Translations under genes and position numbers: made by a program
Source: CAIXRL01 sp964619155
Lineage (GTDB): Bacteria; Eisenbacteria; RBG-16-71-46
Length of the DNA stretch: 6,747 nucleotides
NCBI GenBank assembly: GCA_964619155.1
Contig: CAZUEM010000186.1
Coordinates: forward strand, 1-6,747
Reading direction: 5' to 3'
In this document: one piece after another, positions 1 through 6,100 of the stretch
Layout of the letters: each line of letters starts with the position of its first letter
Position numbering within the stretch: the first letter of the stretch is position 1
The notes under the pieces: model-generated
Told to the model about the DNA's origin: nothing
Seen by the model: only the letters and a program-made list of their open reading frames with translations
Database searches by the model: none

Positions 1-1152
1 GCGCTCGCGGGGCTCGACCTGACCGCGCGGCGCGCCACCGCGGCGCGCGGCGGCCCGGACGAGGTGGCCGCCCGCCGGCTCGAACCGTTCGTGGACGAGC
101 GCGACCCGCTCGCGGCCGCGCTGGCCGCGCAGGTGCGGGACGCGCTGGTCACGCGCCACGGCCGGATGACGCTGGCCGGCGCCTGGCCCGAGACGCTCGA
201 GCGCGGCGGCGACGCGCTGCGCGCCGCCGCGGCGCTCGTCACGCTGCGCGACTTCGAGTCGGCCCGCGCGGTTGCGAGCGGCTACCTCGAGTACCTCGAC
301 GAGGGCCTCGCGCCCGAGAGCTTCGACCCCGCCGACGGCTCGCCGCGCTACGGCGACCCCGAGCCGTCGCTGTGGCTCGTGAACCTCGTGGACCTGATCG
401 CCCGCCGCGGCGACGCGCCCGCCGCGGAGGACCCGTTCCTGCGCGAGACCGCGTGGCCGGCGCTCGAGCAGGTGCTGCAGCACCTGCGCTCGGGCTCGCG
501 CCACGGCGTGCGCTGCGACCGCGAGGGCTTCCTGTGGAGCGGCGAGGGCGGGACGGCCGCCGCGCGCGCGGGCACGAACGCGCTCTGGTACCACGCGCTG
601 GTGGCCATGGCGCAGTTCGGCAAGCTGCTCGGCAGGCGCGAGAACGCCGCGTTCTACCTGGCGTGGGCGCACGAGCTGCAGAAGAACTTCGCCGCGCGCT
701 TCTGGGACGAGGAAGCGGGCTGCCTCTTCGAATCGCTCACCGCGCGCGGGCCCGTGCGCGGCCTGTCGGCGCCGCAGCTGTGGGCCGCGAGCCTGCCGCC
801 CACGCTGCTGCCCGCGGCGCTCGCGAAGCGGCTGCTGCGCACCGTGGACCGCGAACTGATCGATCGCGAGGGGCTGTTCGAGCGCCCCGGCGACGGCGAG
901 CCGCGCGGCGAATGGCTCGGCACCTGGGTGTCGGCGATGCTGCGCGTGCTCGCGCGCGAGCCCGGCGAGCACGCGCCCGTGTACGCGCGGCTCGAGCGCG
1001 TCGCCGCGCACCTGCGCGAGCGCGGCGTGCTGCCGGGCGGCGCCCCGGGGCGGCGCTTCTCGGCGCTCGCCGCGGCGGTGATGCTGCGCGCCTGGATCGA
1101 GGACGCCGACCGCGACGCGATCGTGACCGCGACCGCTCCCGCCACACGCTGA
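1..1152 (+). CDS. Glycogen-debranching-enzyme-like protein, C-terminal part (5' end cut by window)
   Basis: The reading frame is open from base 1 and ends at TGA 1150-1152, giving 383 residues in view. A GTG at 64 lies in frame, but coding continues upstream, so it is unlikely to be the start. Numbering by window codon, the order of motifs follows the (alpha/alpha)6 glucosidase domain of bacterial debranching enzymes. TLAGAWPETLERGGD (57-71) stands where the family has SLAGYPWFxxWGRD. PSLWLVNLVDL (about 122-132) matches ASLWFxxAV, NALWYHAL (193-200) matches NALWYNAL, and SAPQLWAASLP (256-266) matches RPNQLxAxSLP. Active relatives hydrolyse alpha-1,6 branches of glycogen in the cytoplasm. Here GRD reads GGD, the TWMDA stretch before NALWY is gone, and the AYHQGTVWPWL region is reduced to about EWLGTW. 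It may therefore be non-catalytic or have changed specificity. Family motifs are recalled, not searched. The fold call is fairly secure; the activity is not. Confidence 0.85.
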   Translation, partial: ALAGLDLTARRATAARGGPDEVAARRLEPFVDERDPLAAALAAQVRDALVTRHGRMTLAGAWPETLERGGDALRAAAALVTLRDFESARAVASGYLEYLDEGLAPESFDPADGSPRYGDPEPSLWLVNLVDLIARRGDAPAAEDPFLRETAWPALEQVLQHLRSGSRHGVRCDREGFLWSGEGGTAAARAGTNALWYHALVAMAQFGKLLGRRENAAFYLAWAHELQKNFAARFWDEEAGCLFESLTARGPVRGLSAPQLWAASLPPTLLPAALAKRLLRTVDRELIDREGLFERPGDGEPRGEWLGTWVSAMLRVLAREPGEHAPVYARLERVAAHLRERGVLPGGAPGRRFSALAAAVMLRAWIEDADRDAIVTATAPATR

Positions 1153-1159
1153 GCGTGGG
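1142..1159. terminator. Small hairpin at the convergent gene ends, possible shared terminator
   Basis: CACGC (1145-1149) pairs with GCGTG (1153-1157), leaving the TGA stop codon of gene 1 as a three-base loop. CC at 1142-1143 can pair with GG at 1158-1159 if A1144 is bulged, giving seven pairs in all. It lies at the end of gene 1 and just past the stop of the converging gene 2, so it could serve both transcripts. No T-run follows on either strand, so it is not a standard intrinsic terminator. In DNA this GC-rich a short hairpin can arise by chance. Confidence 0.3.
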
Positions 1160-1167
1160 CCGCGCCG

Positions 1168-2928
1168 TTACCTCAGCACGACAACCTTGAGGCCGTCGGA
1201 GGTGCGGCGATCGCCGCCTCGAGCGCGCAGGACGTACACGCCCGAGCGCAGCGGGCGGGCGCCCGTGGCCGGATCGAGCGACACCGCGTCGCGCCCGCTG
1301 CCCGAGGCGGTCGCGCGCGCGCGCGCCACGAGCCGCCCCTGCAGGTCGAAGAGCTGCAACTCGAGCGCGCCCGCCGCCGCGCCCAGCACCTCGACGGCCA
1401 GCGCTCCGCCGACGGGATTGGGCGAGCGCAGCGCGAGCCGGAGTCGCGCGGTCCGCGGCAGCCACTCGGCCTCGGCGCTGGTCCAGCGGTAGCGCACGTC
1501 CTTGCACTCGCGTCGCACGCGGTAGCGGAGAGCGACACCCGCCGGCGGCGCCGCGTCCACGAACTCCATGGCGGCCGCGGACCCGGCGGCAAGCCGTGCG
1601 ACCTGCTCGAAGTCGCCTGCGCCCGTGGCGCGCCAGATCGTCCAGTACGAACCCGGCGCGGGTTCGGAGAGGTTCCAGCGCAGCCGCGGCCGGCCGCGGT
1701 CCTCGCCGGCGCGGGGCGTGTCGGTGACGGCGTGCGTGTGCGAGTGCCTCCAGCTCAACTGGAGTCGCAAGAGGTCGAGCCACATCAACCACACGTCGCC
1801 GTTCTCGTCGCGCGCGACCTGGGGCGCGATGCCCTTCGCCGTACCGGGGACCTGCTCGGCCGGGTACCACCCGGCGCTGTCGTTCGGCCAGGCCAGGTAG
1901 AGGTGCTCCACGCCGTTGTCCCCGAAGCTCGACCAGACCATGGCCGGCCGCGGGAAGCGGTCGCGGCTCAGGTCGTTGTTCTTGGCGACCTGGTACAGGC
2001 TCGGCGGGTAGTGGACGGCCAGCGTCTCGAGCGGCGCCCAGCCGCCGCCGGGGAGCCAGCGGGTCATGACGGCGGGCCACCAGTCCTCGGTCCAGCCGAG
2101 CCACCAGCCGCCGGCACCGTCCGAGCGCAAGGGCGAGGGGAAGGCGCTCGTGTAGAGCGCGCCGCCGTGCAGCCAGCGCGTCGGCGTGAGCCGGCCCCAG
2201 CGCAGGCTGTCGGCGCCGCCCACGACGAGAGCGGTGGTGTCGTCTAGGGCGACGGTCGCGTAGCCGCGGTTGCCGCTGATGGGGAGGCGGCGCTCGAGCC
2301 ACGGACCATCGGGGCGCCGGCGCGTGAAGCTGCGGGTCTGGTTCGACCGAACCGGGTCCCAGACCACGACCCACTCGCAGGAGTCGGAGGCGGCCGCGTC
2401 GTAGTGATTCGCGGACTCATACACGACGCCGACCGTGTCGGGCGTGGCCAGCGAGTCGCCCGAAACCGTCGAGACCAGCATGAACTCGAGGGTAAACGCG
2501 CTGCCGGGCGGGGCCTGAAACGATCGCCAGACGAGCCATTCACGGTCGCTCGTGTCCTCGCTTTCGTATGTGATGAACGCGCCGTCGTCGTGCGTCCACC
2601 GGACGCGCCAGGCGGTGTCCGCCCACTCGAATCCCGTGAGGAACTTCCCGGGCCCCCCGATCCCAATCGCCACGAATCGCAGCGTCTCCCGGATCGTTGG
2701 CTCGAACCGGCACGTGAACATGTAGTCGTGCCCGTGCGCATTCAGGGTGTCGATGGGCGACCAACTGCGGCCCGCGGGAAGAGCCAGAGCGGCAGTAGCG
2801 GGCAAAAGCGCGCCAAGCAGCGCGAGAAGAGAGACAAGAGCCGCCGTGCGCGTGCTCCTCACGGCGGGGACGATGCTGGGCACGGGGATGGCTGCCGCGG
2901 CGAACTGGCCGCCAGTTCGTATTCGCAT
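1168..2928 (-). CDS. Secreted beta-propeller-like protein with fibronectin-III-like module and C-terminal sorting-type tail
   Basis: This encodes 586 residues from ATG 2928-2926 to TAA 1170-1168; I do not recognise a named family. Residues 24-49 form a signal peptide (STRTAALVSLLALLGALLP core, likely cut after ALA at 47-49). The 28-residue stretch before the hydrophobic core is long, so GTG at 2862-2860 (residue 23) is an alternative start. The ATG has AAGGA 11 nt upstream; the GTG has no Shine-Dalgarno sequence. Residues about 265-398 contain blade-like repeats: DGAGGWWLGWTED, the RPAMVWSSFGD to YLAWPND stretch, and DENGDVWLMWLD. Residues about 399-495 resemble fibronectin III (SYWTIWRATGAG, then RYRVRRE). 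Residues 496-586 are a tail with SPNP, LFDLQGRLV and LRSGVYVLRA, the pattern of FlgD-like or type IX secretion sorting domains. That suggests export and surface attachment. It is divergent from gene 3. Its frame stays open far upstream, but nothing supports coding there. Confidence 0.88.
   Translation of the reverse strand: MRIRTGGQFAAAAIPVPSIVPAVRSTRTAALVSLLALLGALLPATAALALPAGRSWSPIDTLNAHGHDYMFTCRFEPTIRETLRFVAIGIGGPGKFLTGFEWADTAWRVRWTHDDGAFITYESEDTSDREWLVWRSFQAPPGSAFTLEFMLVSTVSGDSLATPDTVGVVYESANHYDAAASDSCEWVVVWDPVRSNQTRSFTRRRPDGPWLERRLPISGNRGYATVALDDTTALVVGGADSLRWGRLTPTRWLHGGALYTSAFPSPLRSDGAGGWWLGWTEDWWPAVMTRWLPGGGWAPLETLAVHYPPSLYQVAKNNDLSRDRFPRPAMVWSSFGDNGVEHLYLAWPNDSAGWYPAEQVPGTAKGIAPQVARDENGDVWLMWLDLLRLQLSWRHSHTHAVTDTPRAGEDRGRPRLRWNLSEPAPGSYWTIWRATGAGDFEQVARLAAGSAAAMEFVDAAPPAGVALRYRVRRECKDVRYRWTSAEAEWLPRTARLRLALRSPNPVGGALAVEVLGAAAGALELQLFDLQGRLVARARATASGSGRDAVSLDPATGARPLRSGVYVLRARGGDRRTSDGLKVVVLR
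1312..1326. repeat. Alternating CG run of 15 bases inside gene 2
   Basis: Fifteen bases of strictly alternating C and G lie in the tail-domain coding region of gene 2, where they encode an Ala/Arg alternation (VARARAT). Alternating CG is the classic Z-DNA-prone sequence and can slip during copying. It is most likely a by-product of Ala/Arg codons in very GC-rich DNA, and no function is claimed. Confidence 0.5.
2901..2919. promoter_or_regulatory. Perfect 19-base palindrome at the 5' end of gene 2, possible operator
   Basis: CGAACTGGC (2901-2909) and GCCAGTTCG (2911-2919) are exact reverse complements around a single base, C2910. The symmetry ends at both outer edges. It falls in codons 4-10 of gene 2 if the ATG at 2928 is used. 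If the alternative GTG at 2862 is the true start, it lies in the leader instead. Its size and symmetry suit a site for a dimeric helix-turn-helix repressor. In RNA it would form an eight-pair hairpin with a three-base loop close to the start codon. Its centre is 44 bp from that of the second inverted repeat at 2941-2967. The symmetry is seen directly; an operator role is inference. Confidence 0.5.
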
Positions 2929-2940
2929 GTACCGAAAAGT

Positions 2941-2967
2941 CCTTGACACCCCCCCCCTGTGGCAAGG
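2941..2967. promoter_or_regulatory. Inverted repeat enclosing a nine-C run, overlapping the gene 2 ribosome binding site
   Basis: The arms CCTTGACAC (2941-2949) and GTGGCAAGG (2959-2967) are reverse complements at eight of nine positions; the exception is A2946 opposite G2962. The nine bases between are eight C and one T. The full C homopolymer runs 2949-2957, sharing its first C with the left arm. Read as gene 2 mRNA, the element is a hairpin with an AG8 loop, and its 3' arm ends in AAGG. Those bases are the core of the only Shine-Dalgarno-like sequence (AAGGA) before ATG 2928, so the folded form would hide the binding site. A protein operator or a slippage-prone tract are alternative readings. 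Confidence 0.5.
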
Positions 2968-3104
2968 GGTTTTCCTCGTACCGTCGGAGCGGCCGCCACC
3001 GCACGGTTGCCGACCCGCCCGATCGTGGGTGCGCTGCGCGAGCCGGTCAACCACCGGAACCGTCTCACCCCCGAGGCGCCCTTCGCGCACCCGGCCTTCA
3101 TGAC

Positions 3105-3110
3105 GGAGGT
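3105..3110 (+). promoter_or_regulatory. Ribosome binding site of gene 3
   Basis: GGAGGT ends four bases before ATG 3115. This strong Shine-Dalgarno match, at a slightly short distance, decides between two in-frame ATGs. The upstream ATG at 3100 would place this sequence inside the coding region, adds only five residues (MTEVE) ahead of the signal peptide, and has no purine-rich sequence before it. Confidence 0.75.
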
Positions 3111-3114
3111 CGAG

Positions 3115-6100
3115 ATGCATCGTCGTGGATGGCGAATCCGAGCGCCGCAGATCGTCGCGGCGGTGTTGATGGCCCTGCTGGCACCCGGCGAGAGCGCGGC
3201 ACAGCGCTGTGCGACGCCGGCGGGCGGCCAGCAAACGCAAGTCGCGAACGCGAAGTTCTACCCCCACCGGCCCGGGGCGCAGGGAATCGACGTCAGTTGG
3301 CGGGACGCCGAGTTCATGTGGGACTCGCTGTACTCCACGGGTCTGTCTGTGGCCATCCAGCAGACGCTTAATACGTTCGGGACGCAGCTCGTGGACCGCC
3401 AGGGAACATCGCCCATCGCTGTCGATGGCTACAACACCTGGGTCGTCTACGACTACTTGAACCGCGAAGGGCGCACGTACACGCGCGACGCGCAAACCTT
3501 CACCAACGGCCTCCGCCTCGGCAATGCCAGCTACCCCGCGCTGGACTACTCGCACGTGGATGCCTACATCACAGACTGGGACCACGATCGCGGGGGTGCA
3601 TGGCCCGCGCTGTGGCAGACCCCCGAGGAGGACCTCTCGTCGGGCCGCGCGCTCGGTGACGTGCTTCACGCGAACTCGATCCACATGGGCGGGCCCGTGC
3701 GCTCGCAGCCGACGGACCCGACCGGCACGGGTTGGACGAAACCGGGCTCCGTGCAGTTCGTCGGCTTCAACCACGAGATGGCCCACTCGTTGCCGGGTGC
3801 CGATGGCGGTGGGGCCTACGGCGAAATGTGGTCGGCTGCGGCCGAAGTGGTCGGCGGGATTGATCACATCGAACCGACGAGCAGCGAAGTGCCCTACACC
3901 TGGTCGCTGCTGGCCTGGGCCAACGCGACCGCACAGCCGCCGCCGGGAGTTGGCCTTCGGTACAGCCTCTCGAACTACCAGGCTCGCACCTCGTGGATGG
4001 CCTATCTCGCCTACAACTTCCTCAACGCCGACACCAACCGGACGCTGGCCGGAATGCGCGACGACCTGGTCTATCGTTGGAACCGGAACAACTCGAAGAA
4101 GCTCGACGGGCTCGCGCAACTGTTGACCGATTCCCAGTGTGCGACCTGCTCCACGAAGAGCTACTTCCGCCCTCAGGGCGTGCCGCTCGACAGCGTCAGC
4201 CGACTCGGGCTGCTTCACCACAACTGGCGGGTCGCGAACTTCGTCAACAACCCCAATCTCGCCGAGGGTCAGTACGGATACCCGGCATGGGCGCACTTCT
4301 CGCCCGGCGTGAACCAGCGGGCGTGGCAGTCCATCGACGGGGATCCGCTCGACGACATCGTCGCCCTGCCGGCCGTCGTCAATCTGGGCGAGTCGGCGCT
4401 GCGGCGCGATACGACCTTCAAGGGCATGCGTTCCTTCCGCGGAGCCCAATACCCGCTGGCGCTGGTGCCGTACGGCTCGAACTACTGGGTCGTGCGAGCG
4501 ACGGGAGCGCTTCTGTCAGCCGACCGCGAGCTCGTCGTGCGGATCGCCCCGGAGACGTTCTTTCGAGGCTGCAAGACCCATCCGGGAACTCAGTTCGAGC
4601 AACCTCGGGCCGGGGTCCGGCTGGCGGCGTCGGCTGTCGCCTACGATCGGCTCGATGCGACCGGCGAGGAGTCGGAGTTGTGGCAGCACCCGGAGGCGGC
4701 CGTCTACTCGACCGAGGTGGCGTGGGTGGAGGGTGATTCGACCGCACGCGACCTGCGGCTGGTGGTGCCCTCGTTCGGCGTCACGCACAAGGCCGTGCTC
4801 GTCGTGATCACACTCGCGGACGACGCGGGCGGGTACTTCGCCCGCGAGAGCGACGTGTCCTACGAGGAGGCGATGCCGTATCGGCTCGACCTCGGCGTGG
4901 CGGCCGCTCCGGGGCCGTCGCTCGCCAGCTTCGCTGTCGGCGCGGTGGTTGGAACTCCGGATGACTGGCCCACGTGGTCGCCCGCGGGCGACGAGATCGC
5001 GTACTCCTCGATCGTGGCGCCGGACTTCGCGCAGATCTACCGCCGCAGGCTCGATGGCTCTGCCCCCGTGCGCGTCTCCGCACAGACCATGCCGCAGTAC
5101 AACCCCGATTGGTCGCCCTGTGGCGGCTACATGGTGTGGACGACCTGGCCGTATTCGGGCCGCAACGACCTCTGGATCGCCAATCTGTCGTTGCCGGGAA
5201 ACCCGGCGATGCAACTCACCAACCAGCCTGGGGCGTCGACATTCGCCGCCTTCCAACCAAACGGACGGGGCCTCGCCTACATCTATGAACGCGCCGCCCC
5301 GGCTGACACGGCATGGGAACTTCGGTGGATCGGTGTCGACGGAAGTGGAGACCGGCTGATCACGAGGTTCCCTCATCCCGCCCCCGGCACGCAGCCGCTA
5401 CTGGCCCAGCCGCCGCGTTGGTCCCGGGATGGTCAGCACGTCGTTGTCTGCGACCACATCACGCGCCGGTTCTATCGCTGTCCGGTCGCCGGAGGGCCGC
5501 CCGAACTCGTCTCCGGCCCAGCGATCGACCTGTTCGGTTTCGACGTGCCGCCAGGAAACGGACGGCTCGCCATCACGGACAGGACGCCACTGCTCAATCG
5601 CTACACACTCGGGGCCACGATTTGTTCGGGGTCGAACGATCCGTGGTTCCCGAGCATCGCCCTCAACCGCGTGGCGCTCCTGGACACCGCGCTTGCGGCC
5701 CGCGACACCGCGTTCCGGTTCGTGGAGCGCGGCGTTGCCGCCTACAACCTGCGCTGGTCGCGCGACGGCACGCAGATCGCCTACAGCCGTGCGCCTCACA
5801 CCGCCCCGTATGACCGCGACGTCTGGGTCGGGCGGACGACCTGGAACCGCGCCCCGGCGCTCACCGCGTCGGTCGAGGCGAACTACTCGATCCCCACCTG
5901 CGCGCCGTTCGAGTTGACGCTGTACGCCAGCGACCCGGACGGCGACCCGCTCACGTTCGAGGCGACCTACCTGCCGGCCGGGGCGCAGTTCCAGTCGGGC
6001 AACACCGTCTACTGGCCCTATCCCGTGGCGGGCACGTACTGGTTCGTCGCTCGCGCGCTCGACCCCTCGGGCGGCGTCGCCTCGCGGGTCGTCAAGCTGG

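Larger units (their letters stand above)
2929..3114. other. Divergent intergenic region between genes 2 and 3
   Basis: This 186-bp gap separates two outward-facing genes and must hold the promoters of both, unless they lie inside a neighbour. A perfect TTGACA is present at 2943-2948 on the plus strand, but no convincing -10 box lies 16-19 bp downstream, and the TTGACA is also part of an inverted repeat. On the minus strand TTGACC (3050-3045) likewise lacks a good -10 partner. CCGGT (3043-3047) and ACCGG (3053-3057) form a minor five-pair inverted repeat. No promoter can be called with confidence and no small gene is supported here. Confidence 0.6.

Noticed and set aside
737..2374. 545-codon minus-strand open frame spanning the ends of genes 1 and 2
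   Set aside because: It runs antisense to gene 1 and out of frame in gene 2. The product is extremely Arg/Ala/Pro-rich low-complexity sequence typical of shadow frames.
2943..2971. Perfect TTGACA -35 box as a promoter for gene 3
   Set aside because: No acceptable -10 element follows at 16-19 bp (the bases are G- and T-rich, GGGGTTTT), and the hexamer is accounted for by the inverted repeat.
2989..2996. GCGGCCGC eight-base palindrome as an operator
   Set aside because: It is a NotI-type GC-only palindrome that recurs by chance in this composition; another occurs inside gene 2 near 1570.
2859..3101. 80-codon minus-strand frame in the divergent gap
   Set aside because: It overlaps the start of gene 2 in another frame, has no good ribosome binding site and no recognisable feature in the product.
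2929..4449. Long open minus-strand frame continuing upstream of gene 2, antisense to gene 3
   Set aside because: It has no stop for about 1.5 kb, but the plus strand here encodes a protein with a signal peptide, an HExxH site and a strong ribosome binding site. The antisense translation is Arg/Val/Gly-rich without domain motifs, as expected opposite a GC-rich gene.
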